Part shown: positions 19,501-28,300 of the stretch, one piece after another
How the letters are laid out: each line of letters starts with the position of its first letter
Position numbering within the stretch: position 1 is the stretch's first letter
Source: Cyanobacteria bacterium SZAS LIN-3
GTDB lineage: Bacteria; Cyanobacteriota; Vampirovibrionia; Obscuribacterales; Obscuribacteraceae
Length of the DNA stretch: 64,000 bases
NCBI GenBank assembly: GCA_018266215.1
Contig: JAFEAV010000002.1
Span: forward strand, 62,001-126,000
Direction of reading: 5' to 3'
The notes under the pieces: generated by a model
What the model saw: only the letters and a program-made list of their open reading frames with translations
Databases searched by the model: none
Told to the model about the DNA's origin: nothing
Program-made: the position numbers and the translations under genes

Positions 19501-22176
19501 GCGCCGATTCAGCTCAAAGCTGAAAACTCAGGCGGTCCCGCTGGCTCCGTCATTTTGAATTTGACCGGCACTCAGGCTATTACCCTGGGCAATCTTTCTG
19601 TGCTCAAGGGGCAGCCGCAGATACAAATATCGGTGGACGGGCTTGTCGGTGGAATTGTTGATGTGAAGACTGCCGGTGCTCTGACCGCAAATAATGGCGG
19701 TGTGAAATTTGGCAGCGGTCTGCACGATCTCACGTTGAGCGGCGGCAAAGGTCTGTCCGTGACGGACACGACCTTGCTCAATACCAACCTGGGAGTTGTT
19801 TCTCTCCGGTCTGGCGCTACGACCCCCTTTGTGGTCGGTGCAGCACCGGCATCCAAGGATCTGCTGAACGGCACCGCCGGCGATATCAAGGCAGACTCGG
19901 TCTCGGTGACGGACCTCAAGGGCATTACGGTGGCGGCAGCGTCGGCAATTACGGCATCCGGTGCCGGGGGATCGCTCACGCTCGATACAACGAGCCTGCT
20001 CAATAACGGCACCATCAGCGGCAAAGATGCCGGCTCTACTTTGTCGTTCGCGGATTCGGGCAAGAGCAATCTTGGTATTTCCGCACTCGGTATCGGTGTC
20101 TATCAAAACTTCGGCCATGTATCATTCAATACCGGCGGCAACGTTGATCTCGGCAACCTGTTTACGTCAGGCACTACTCTGGCTACGGGCCTCAACTCTA
20201 TCGATATTCAGGCCGGTGGCAGCGTGACATTTGCTTCGTTCTTGCCTACTTTGAACGTTGCGCCCGGCGGTTCTATCACCGTGCATGCCGGATCGCTTGT
20301 GACTAAGGCCAGCACGCCGATTGATTTTATTGCTACAGGCTCGGCCACCATCGACATCTCGACTAAGTCCGCGTTGACGCTCGGCGCGGGCAAGGGCACT
20401 ATTGCACTGACAGTTGCTCCAACCGGCAGCGATGTCACCCTGGTATCTACCGGCGGTACTCTTACCGTCGACACCGCACTGAGCGCCGGCACTATTGAAT
20501 TGCGCGGCAGTTCGGTTGTAGTAAAACAAGTCGTCACCGCCGGCAGCGGGGACCTGACTGCCCTGGCAGTTGGTAAGACCGGCACGTTAACGACGGTCGG
20601 TTCGGGCTTGCTGGTGAATTCCGTGGGCGACGTCATTGTCGGTCAGGGCAGCACTAAACTCGCCGCCACACCTATCCTGGTCAATACGACCAGTCTCTTG
20701 CTCGGCGACAGTGCTGCCGCCGGCGCGCTTAACGTCAGCAACAGCAGCGGTTCGGCCTCTTCCGTAGGCGGTTTGGTGCCGATTGCCGGTCTCAGTTACA
20801 ACGCGCTCAAGGACATCAGTGTAGACAATATCAGCACCACCGCCGGTGCACTGACCATCAATACAAAAGGCTCTCTGTCCACCGCCACCGGTGTCACCCT
20901 TAGCTCTGTCGGCGGCGGTATAAACCTGATTACGAGTGCGGACCCTGGCAATACGATAATAATCGGCAAGAACAATACGATTACCGCATCGTCGGGCAGC
21001 ATTCTCATTCAAAATAACAACCTGGTTAACGGCACCATCAGTATATTGTCGGGGGTCAACATCCTTGGCTCGGGCACGGCAAAAGGTGTGGGCCAGGTGA
21101 GTATCGTCATGGGAGCGGTCCCCGCCGAGAGCGCCTTGCGGCCCGGTGTTGTACCGGCTAATACCAAAATCAAGTCTACCGGCGGCGCCGGAGTATTCTT
21201 TGGCTCCGTGGCCTTCCCGAATGATTCGATCGTGGCAAATGGTTCCAATATATTGTTTGCCGAAGGTCGCAATGTGGTCTTCGCCACCAGGGGCATGGGT
21301 GCTTCAACGATCACTATTAACGGCGGTACGATAACGGCTGATCCTCCCGCCGGAGCAGCATCTTCGATGGCGCCGACGACAGGGCTGACCGGTACGACTC
21401 TGGGATCATCGGTGACCGCGCCAACTCTGACCAGCGGCGAATTGCGTCAAAGCGTGGCATCTGCGCTGCCTGTTATTGAGCCCACTTCACAGATTGCTCC
21501 CCTTCCTGCTTTGACCTCGGCCCTGGCGGCCTCCGCTCAGCGCTTTACCTCTATGCCCGGTTCTTTGTATGCCGGATATGGTCCATCGGCGTCCGGGAAT
21601 GTCACGCAATACGGAGTAGGCGCCGGCTCTGGCGGACAGGGCGAACGCCGACTTGAGCGCGGAGCCGTGCTTCTTACTTCAGATGAAACCACAACTGTGC
21701 AAACCACCTTTGGCTCCGTCACGGCGGCGCCCGGTGCGCTGGCCCTGCTGGTGGCCTTTGACGGCGGAGTCGCCGTTTACAACCTGCACGACGACAAGAA
21801 GGACGCCGTGGTGATTCGTTGCGGCAACCGTAGAGTGAGCGTTGGGCCGGGCCGCAGTACCGTTATCACTAATCGTGTCGGCGCTAAATTTGAAGCCGTT
21901 AATCCGGCTCACTTTGTCGGCTATAGAAGAATGAGTGAGAACGATTACGGTCAGGGACTGAAGGCTTTCCACTCGGAATTCAATACTTATTCATTGATGC
22001 GCGGCGTCGACGCTATCAAGAAGCTGATTGCCTCGGATAACCCGAAGGAAAGAAAAATTGCCTCGGCAATGCTGAAAACTTCAGCCATCCTTCTCGGTCT
22101 CGGGAACGATCAACAATTTAAATTGATGCTGCCGCCTCAAATGACCGCCATGATTGGGAATAACACCAGTCGCTAG
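13570..22176 (+). CDS. Giant beta-repeat surface protein P2 with glycine-rich block
   Basis: 2868 residues from the ATG at 13570 (GGAG at 13555-13558); the frame is open back to a TTG at 13516, but MQ at 13570 matches the start of P1 and P3. Extended signal peptide with the YSARQRFLSASLSLA motif, a long hydrophobic core and likely cleavage near ESARA. The N-terminal domain shared with P1 and P3 is at about 150-290. The SGDPTYFN block is near residue 479. Residues about 723-1023 are very glycine-rich, inserted where P1 has none. Two long repeats of about 252 residues follow (near 1661 and 1913, both with the SLGD.K...NPL and GNFTG motifs). The C-terminal FecR-like domain and helical tail occupy about 2698-2868. 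Most of the body reads as a beta solenoid of short G/N/T/S-rich strands. It is probably exported across both membranes; route and ligand are unknown. Confidence 0.75.
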   Translation: MQNIQTNPSVKIPVETAFGRYSARQRFLSASLSLAVASSVSAPVSMSISMTVAVESARANERPAVPTAGGGFWGQEHGTGGNAFAHAAASQVAAQAAQPQALVNHGTFGISHAALNAAAHHSASQAAALSPAWHAAHSAVQALANQTAAAHDVNLNSAAALYAAGGLAGFHDLTLDIGGKQVQVFSDTKLTGAELVAAQQVLADGGQDIHLNARGTAVGGVFDMNAAAISAISDAVGGSIKSLYISRGVQAIDSLGNLNLLGNLVNMGSLVVGAAPSAANQTVDVISAANIYNGWGGSISSTSAVLAGLTPTDISLIATGVFFNAGNVSSAGNLNITAATITNTYAGLAVPTAATVPVLSAAQNVNLYTSSFNNNGLIAAGADINIINNTTANLIAANAGGTLQALNGNINFNAPDYHGAQGILATGGNWFSQQLNFNAGTGSIDANINEVTGLINGTGSSSHITVSTANMNLGDICISGDPTYFNSNGDVTITGNLTGNPDLAIVASRNIIANGGSLDTSSNSGNGGTLTLIAGANFTTDGPSSNSSDTKTTLTITDSVNPGLGSKTGGYIDLSGIFLTGNNKNLAITSVTTASTTGVGGDVLMVAYAGTGKNSGSIVASEVPTDNRPGANAIDATGTKGGGDITILGSGPFLYGQNLYGGNIQILGGTPHISGGSGAIKILDGTVLPTGASFSQFGATASNINVMTVVGDNVTMKTGGFISTDVIVASGAGGGVNSKGADGGNVSLTGSALFLSGVEATGGGGGGGNASTDGGAGGNGGNITLNSSGPIIIEDFSPAPGYLNVSGGGGGGGGGGGSATGAAGKGGAGGKAGTVTINTNSLFFAGGVLAADGAAGGDGGDGIVGTAGGGGGGGGGAFGGGGGGGAAGADATGTGSAVGGGGGAGFYEGGGGGAGATGKAVVTAGTGGSSTGQFNPTPGLGGTIISGTGMAGTDGSANAGGAGGIPTGSGLTGGKGGQNGGATFGIGGGSDANAGKDGKEISTKTGSGIVNISVGAASGSLAEPIGIATTKLNVTGTTKNSALFLSGFSDYTEVTSAKFAGGTLNVLGGNGLTVNGPVSGADNLQLSAFGVLDVKNTTISATNVSLQTFNSTPTSFDGDITVGAGALIKATTAKLTAENNVNANTEVTNLSVASGGSSVTINESATAGKVLNLLASNVGSGGTFTVNSAQQINVTQGITAFNGTINLNETGTLSKIGINITSNLNVVAPFTGVKGTVNLATTGGNASIINTVPITAIDLSINADGAVGSSTKAFATNVTGTLTVNGNSHDLISIKDANINAPTLTGKSTVFGQSISFVSAAKNLSVGNLGYTNVTLNNTFATAGGGATLTLNPTGSIANVIGDGFGTVSITTAAAEIDQGKTVTAPVILAKNLVLKSTAADVGGAGLGLSVSASSISASAAKGSVSIQDAIAASLGAGSALKTYNVSADGLTVAGAITGDVITLTGTGASGVVLNANVGATKSTTVNIIGGSGITQNSKAVATGLTVNLKANSSGDIGTAGQSILTKAGTTLTVVGSNNGQAFVKQTGSVAIGTSVGTGSSVLNLTGTGNLNIKGAVSFGAINLTAPVVEVFSGGGSLGTLNGLTVTAPVVKFDSGSTSIIAGGATFKSASGLAISGSDAALTVAGSLTLGGTVGGKQTTSITLGDAKTGANNPLATELNKTLSAITVNTTGNFTGSLQKIATDDTALGGKIDITAAKIVNVNAVPSLAPIVISADATAGPAGKVILNLTGTQSVSLGVGTVAKGDPQITISTSGGTGGGTVSVSSAGLLTVDNGGVAQSGTARNLTLIGAKGLSVTDANLLKTNLNSLTLSSGSTKAFTIGEGAVPVNGTAGDIVASSVDINAGGGIVLAKTHTIAATVGSTFSNDTGALTITGDDKSITPGLALALSAKGAISLGDIKNGGINNPLSDIGNETLDSLSITAGGNFTGNYPVIALKPGGVMSITATNIVNVGSNPLAPIQLKAENSGGPAGSVILNLTGTQAITLGNLSVLKGQPQIQISVDGLVGGIVDVKTAGALTANNGGVKFGSGLHDLTLSGGKGLSVTDTTLLNTNLGVVSLRSGATTPFVVGAAPASKDLLNGTAGDIKADSVSVTDLKGITVAAASAITASGAGGSLTLDTTSLLNNGTISGKDAGSTLSFADSGKSNLGISALGIGVYQNFGHVSFNTGGNVDLGNLFTSGTTLATGLNSIDIQAGGSVTFASFLPTLNVAPGGSITVHAGSLVTKASTPIDFIATGSATIDISTKSALTLGAGKGTIALTVAPTGSDVTLVSTGGTLTVDTALSAGTIELRGSSVVVKQVVTAGSGDLTALAVGKTGTLTTVGSGLLVNSVGDVIVGQGSTKLAATPILVNTTSLLLGDSAAAGALNVSNSSGSASSVGGLVPIAGLSYNALKDISVDNISTTAGALTINTKGSLSTATGVTLSSVGGGINLITSADPGNTIIIGKNNTITASSGSILIQNNNLVNGTISILSGVNILGSGTAKGVGQVSIVMGAVPAESALRPGVVPANTKIKSTGGAGVFFGSVAFPNDSIVANGSNILFAEGRNVVFATRGMGASTITINGGTITADPPAGAASSMAPTTGLTGTTLGSSVTAPTLTSGELRQSVASALPVIEPTSQIAPLPALTSALAASAQRFTSMPGSLYAGYGPSASGNVTQYGVGAGSGGQGERRLERGAVLLTSDETTTVQTTFGSVTAAPGALALLVAFDGGVAVYNLHDDKKDAVVIRCGNRRVSVGPGRSTVITNRVGAKFEAVNPAHFVGYRRMSENDYGQGLKAFHSEFNTYSLMRGVDAIKKLIASDNPKERKIASAMLKTSAILLGLGNDQQFKLMLPPQMTAMIGNNTSR
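15740..16640 (+). repeat. Glycine-rich block of P2
   Basis: About 300 codons with long runs of GG and GGX triplets separated by short strands such as NVSLTGSALFLSG. The runs use mixed GGC/GGT/GGA codons rather than a pure nucleotide repeat, so selection is on the protein. The flanking sequence aligns directly with P1, which has no equivalent insert. Confidence 0.7.
18553..20030 (+). repeat. Two-copy tandem repeat of about 252 codons in P2
   Basis: Copy A starts at 18553 and copy B at 19309, a period of exactly 756 bases. Each copy has, in order: a LGD-K-NPL motif, a GNFTG motif, an IVNV strand, a LNLTGTQ motif, a GGV segment, GLSVTD and NGTAGDI. Identity is partial, so this is an old duplication within the body. 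The end of copy B is approximate. Confidence 0.6.
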
Positions 22177-22244
22177 TTTATTTCTCGATACGATGAGAAT
22201 AGATTTAACCTCCCCTGAGCGCCTGTAGACGGGCCAGGGCGGGG

Positions 22245-22268
22245 AATGTTGCTCTGGCAACATTTTGC
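22245..22268 (+). terminator. Hairpin after P2, probable terminator
   Basis: AATGTTGC (22245-22252), loop TCTG, GCAACATT (22257-22264), then TT. A perfect 8-bp stem 69 bases after the P2 stop and upstream of the P3 promoter element. The T run is short, so termination may be partial. Confidence 0.5.
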
Positions 22269-22281
22269 ACGCAGACATATG

Positions 22282-22340
22282 CCTGATATCGGTATAGCAT
22301 TGGTTTCTATAGCCTCTGGTACGCCCTGGTTTTGCGTGGG
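22282..22340 (+). promoter_or_regulatory. Upstream element of P3, conserved with P2
   Basis: Counterpart of 13467-13525: CCTGATAT, CGGT, ATAGCAT, then TATAGCC-TCTGGTACGCC and GGTTTTGCG. P1 also has TGTACGGTTTTGCG about 40 bases before its start. A promoter with a conserved leader is the likely meaning. Confidence 0.5.
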
Positions 22341-22381
22341 CATGCCCTAGTCGCCTATCCACATTCCGGAGATTCTCTGAG

Positions 22382-25300
22382 ATGCAAACAATTCAACGCG
22401 CTCGTTTCGAAGTCGAATCGGCTCTTGCTGCTCCTGCTCGATACACGGTCCGGCAGAGGCTCTTAAGTGGTTCGCTCACACTGGCGATGGGTGGATCTGC
22501 AACGGCGACGACCGCTCTGGCTAACACGCCGGCCGGTTGGGGAACGCATACGACTCCGGTCAATCACCATGCAGGCAGTCTGACTACAGCTGGATTTGCC
22601 CAGACTTTCGGCACGCACTCGGCTGCTGCGGCCGCGACAACAAATCTGCAGACTGCGGCGGTCGGCCATGCTGCGGTACCCGTGAATCCCTTGCATTCGA
22701 TGGTACACGCCGGTGCGTTTTTGCACAGCTGGCAGCATGTGGGTCATACCTTACCGGCATTCGCCACCCAGCCTGTGGCCGCCAAAGACGTCAATCTCAA
22801 TAGCGCGCAGCCCTTGTTTGCCGCCGGCGGGCTGGCCAACTTTCATACGATTACTCTCGATATCGGTGGCAAGCAGCAACAAATCAACTTCGATACCAAG
22901 TTGACCGGCGCTGAGCTGGTTGCGGCCCAACAGGTCTTGAGCGGTGGTAAACAGGAAATCACCATCAACGCTCGTGGTGTAGCCACCGGCGGTGTCTTTG
23001 ATCTCAGTAATGCCACCATGTCTGCTATCACTACAGCAGTTGGCGGTTCGGTTGGTTCGCTCTATATTTCGCGCGGCGTGCAAGCGATCGATACCCTCAG
23101 CAGTCTTAATCTCAGCGGCTCCCTGATCAATCTGGGCTCTATTGTCGTCGGCGCCGATGCTGCTTCTAAAGGGCAGGTAGTTGATGTTATCAACGCCTCC
23201 AATATTTATAACGGCTATGGGGCTTCGATCATGTCGGCAGCGCTCAATAGCGCCCTGACGCCGACCGGCATCACACTGAACGCCACGAACGCCTTTGTAA
23301 ATAGCGGCAATATCAGCAGCAGCAGCGTGCTCAATATCAGCGCCAATTCAATCAGCAATCTCTACGCCGGCACCGGTGTGGCGAACGTGCACAATCAGGC
23401 GACTTTGCATGCGGCGCAGAACGTCAATTTAATGGCTGCGACAATTACAAACACCGGTTTGATTTCTAGCACTTCCGGTAATGTCAACTTCAGTGGTGGC
23501 CCCGCCGGCGGTGACATCTCGGTCTTCAATACTCTGGGTACTATTCAAGCCCAGAACGGCAATATCAACTTCAATCAGGCCGGATACACTGGCATCAGCA
23601 ATATCAATGTAGTCGGCGGCGACTGGCTCTCGAAGCAGCTTAACTTCAACGCCAATGAAGGGGCGATTGAGGCCAATGTCGGGCAATTGACCGGGGTGGT
23701 GAACGGCACGGCTTGCTCGGCGCATGTGACTGCCGATACGGCCGCGCTCAATCTGGGCGGGCTGAATATCACTGGTGACCCGACGTATTACAACACCGGC
23801 GGTGATGTGATTATTGGGAAGGGTTTTGCAGCCGTGCCGGGACAGGCTCTGGCCGTTGTTGCCAGTGGAAATATCATTGGCAACGGTGGCGCGCTTGATA
23901 CGCATTCGACAACAGGAAATGGCGGGGCTATAACGCTAATCGCCGGTGCTAACTTTACGTCGCCGCCGCCAGTAAATAATCAGGTCGGTCCGGACAGCGG
24001 CACAACTATTGCTCTGGCCAATAACAATAAAACCGTTGGTAATGGTTCGGCCACTGGTGGATATATCGATCTTTCCGGTGTCTTTTTCAATGCTAAGAGC
24101 GGTTTCTCGCAGATCTCCGCTTTCGATTCCAGCAGTACTGTCGGCAGTGGCGGCAATATCCTGGTTGTCGCTTATTCAGGTACGGGTAAAGGTTCCGGCT
24201 CGATTATATTCCCCAATGACGCTAGCGCCCCTATTACAGTGGATGCTAGAGGTTCTAATGGCCCTGCAAACTCCGGAGCCGTGACTATACTTGGTGGTGG
24301 CGCCAATATCTTTGTGACCTCATCCATAAATAGTGGCGATCTAACAATCAAGGGTGGAGTTCCGACGATTATTGGCGGTACCGCCACGATTAAGGACGGC
24401 TCGATTCTCACAGGTAGCTGGGACGTCGTAGGGGCACCACAGCCAACCAATACTTTTATTGGCATGAGCGGTATTTATAACGCCAAGACAGTCACCGTAG
24501 ATACCTTTGGTGAAGTTCAGTCCTTCGGAGGGATCTTTACGGCGGGGGCTGCCGGTGCTGCAGGGGTGCAGGGCATAAATGGCGGCAAGGGCGGAAATGG
24601 CGGCGATGGCGGCAAAGTTTCCATTACTGGCAACGGCGTTTTTGTCGACTTCATTGACACTTCCGGTGGTGGCGGCGGCGGCGGTGCTGAGGGTGCGGAT
24701 GGCGGCGCCGGTGGCAAAGCCGGCGATGTAATTCTCACAGCTAAGAACGATAACATTCAGCTCTTCTCGCAGATCAATGCTGCCGGGGGCGGTGGAGGTG
24801 GTGGCGGGGGCGCCGGTACCGGCGGAGTTGCCGGGAAAGGCGGAGCCGGAGGCAGTGGTGGTAACGTCACTATTGATACTCCATTTTCATTTGTCGCTAA
24901 TCCCACCGTTAACGTTCCCGAAATTTCAATCAATTCCTACAGCGGTGGTAACGGCGGTAGTGGCGGATTGAATACTGCCGGCGTCACCGGTGGCGGTGGC
25001 GGAGGCGGTGGCGGCTCCTATGGTGGAGGAGGCGGCGGTGGCGCTGCGGGATTTGATACTCTCGGAGCTGCGGGAGGAGGCGGCGGTGGTGGTACTGGCG
25101 CTGGCGGTGGCGGCGGCGGTGACGGTGCATCAAAGGCTGCAGGCGGAGGTGGCGGGACTTCGGCCGGTTACCTCGGCTATACTGGGGGCACCGGTGGGGT
25201 CAACGGCGGGTTGCCTGGTTCGGGCGGTTTCACGCCTACCGGCGTAGGCGGCAATGGCGGTGGTCTCGGTGGGACTGTCGGTGGCGGTGGCGCTGGCGGT

Positions 25301-28300
25301 AAGTACGAGTCCGGTGGTACCGGTGGCGCCAGTACAATCAGCGGGACGAGCGGATCGCCGGTAACAACAGTAGGCGGTACCAGTGTTGTCTCCCTGAAGG
25401 TCGGAGATGCTACAGGCAGCGCCAAAGTGCCCATTGAAATTAATGCTCCGAATCTGGCCATCACAGGGAAGAACAACAAGACTGCGTCCGTGTTTGTGGT
25501 TTCGTTCACGGATCAGCTCAATCTCAATGCGTCTACCATGGGCCTGGGCACTACATTGTCTGTTTCCAATCAAGATAATGTTGGCGCCGGCGTCCTCAAT
25601 GTTTCTGGAAATGTTACCGGTGGCGCTGTAGTCAATTTGTCTGGCATTGGTGGCATCACCAATACCGCAGGTACTGTCGCTGCCCAAACCGTTAATCTTT
25701 CGTCCAGCAAAGGTTCTATTGCCGCGTCAACCTCGGCCAATAGCTTGAGTGCTGTGGCTGTCGGCACTAATGTCACCATCAACGAAGTTGCCAGCTCGGC
25801 TGGAGCCACGAATGTGTTGGCTTCTTCTGTGGGCGGCGGAGGCACATTCACTGTCAATTCCACTCAGCAGCTTAATGTTACTGGTGCGATTATCGCCTCC
25901 CAGGGCACTTTAAACCTTACTGAAAGCGGCAACAGTCCGATCGGCATTAACATTACTGCTGCTCCTGCTGTTGGCAATACAGGCAAAATCAATCTGACCA
26001 CGACCGGTACCGGCAGTATCAACACAACTAAGCTGTTGACTGCTAACGACATCACAATCGTTTCCGGTGGTGCTGTTGGCTCGGCTTCTAAGCCGCTTTT
26101 GACAAACGCCTTTAACTCCATCACCGTGACGCAAAATTCCGCCGAGTCTGTCTTTATAAAGGACTCCAGCACAGGCACGCTGAAAGTGGGAGGCACCGGT
26201 CAATCCATTTCCGGCATCACACTCGTCAGTGCCGCAAAGAATCTGCAGATCTCCAATCTTCAGTTCACCAACGTCAATGTGCAGGATACATATAATGTGG
26301 CGAAGCAAACTTCGCTGCTTTCGATTGGGGCCGGCGGTATAGTTGGCAACGCTGGCGGTACTGTGTCCATTACGACTGCACTGGCCTCTATTGACGAGGG
26401 AGTCGGCGGGGTGATCTCGGGCACCAAGGTGACCCTGTCGAGTGCCAGCGGAGACGTCGGCAAATCGGCGACGATCACGGTAGCTGCCCCCAATTTGACG
26501 GCCAACGCCGTCAAGGGCTCTGTAAATGTTACCGACATTGGAGCCGGCGCTACGACGTTGAACGCGGGTACAGCGCTGAATAACTACAGTGTTACCGCTA
26601 ACGGCCTCACTGTCGTAGGAGCCATCAACGGCACCACTATCGATTTGACTGCCGGCAAAGGCACGAGCATTGTCGTTGGTGCGGCGATAGGCAAAACCAG
26701 CAGCCAGAATGTCACACTTACCGCCGACAATTCCATTACTCAGTCGTCGTCTAAGGCGCTGATTTCGGGCACAAGCGTGAAGCTCTTGTCCAATACTGGA
26801 GACGTCGGCAGCCTCAGTCAGGCAATTTCGACCAAGGCCACATCAACGTTAACGGTTGACGGCAGTAATACCTCCAACCTCTATGTCAGCCAGGCGGGCA
26901 ATATCGTCCTGGGCCCAAGCAGTGCCGGTTCGCTGCATTTCACTGACTCCGGAGTCGTCACTGTTTCCAGTGCGCTAAGCTACGGCGATCTGGTAATGAA
27001 TACGCCCTCGCTTGTAATGAGCGGCGCGGGCACTATAAAAACAACGAGCAGTGCTACTTTCATTTCGCCGGCCAAGTTGTCTATCACTGGTTCTTCCGGT
27101 TCAATCACTGCGGTGGGTTCATTGACTCTGGGCGGTACGGTCGGCGGCAAGACTACGACTTCAATAACTCTGGGCGATGCCAAAACCGGTGCCGGTAATC
27201 CTCTAGATAAGGCCCTGAGCACAAACGCTGGAACTATCAACCTGGCGATTGTCACCACCGGCAATTTCACCAGTGGTCTGTCAACTCTCCGCACGGATAC
27301 ATCCAGCAATGCCGGCACGGTAAATATCAAGGCGGCGAACGTTATCAATGTGACGAATCCCAATGGGGTCATCACAATATCGGCTGACGCCAATAGCGGT
27401 GGTGCTCTCACTGGTGGCTCCGTCGTCCTTCAGCTTACCGGCACTCAGGCTGTCACTCTGGACGACAATCCCAGCGTAGGGAAAAATCCGGCTCCCTTTT
27501 TCCTTACCGCTCGCGGTGGCACGAGCAGCGGTACCGCCGGCTCTATATCGGCCACGACTGCCGGTAATCTGACCGTTCTGGCTGGTGGCTTTGACCTGGG
27601 TACAGGCTTGAAAGGTGGCAGTGTAACTCTGTCGAGCGCCAAGAATCTTGCGGTTGTCGCGGATTCCTTGAATAAGGCCGCTAATTTGCAGTCCGTAACG
27701 TTGAGTTCCGGCGGAACGACCCCGTTCACCGTCGGCTCCGGCAGCAGCCCAGTCAATGGGACTATTGGAAATGTGGCGGCTGCTGTGGTCAGCATCAATT
27801 CCGGCGGCGGCATCGTGATGGGTACGGGTGCGACAGTCGCGGCGACAAGTAGCTCGACGTTCTCAAACAACACAGGCGTTCTGACTATTGTCGGTGCGGA
27901 TGATAGTATCACCCCTGGTGCGTCTTTGACCTTGAGCGCAAAGAGCGGAATAACCCTGGGCGATGCTAAGAATCTCGGGGTGAATAACCCGTTGAAGAGT
28001 ATCGGCAGTGGCGTACTGGACAATCTCACGATTAACACAGGCGGCAACTTCACCGGCAACTATTCGGCGCTTGACCTAAAATCGTCCAATCCCAACGGTG
28101 GTAATTTGACCGTAACCGTGGGCAATATTGTCAATCCCGTAGCCACGCTAAATCCCATCAGCCTGAAGGCCGATGGAGTGACTAATGGTGGCGTTGTTAC
28201 GGTCAATATCACGGGCACGCAGGCTGTCTTAATTGGTTCCGGTACTATTGCTAAAGGCCAGACCGGTCTCAATATCAGCGCCGCTGGTTCAGCCGGTTTT

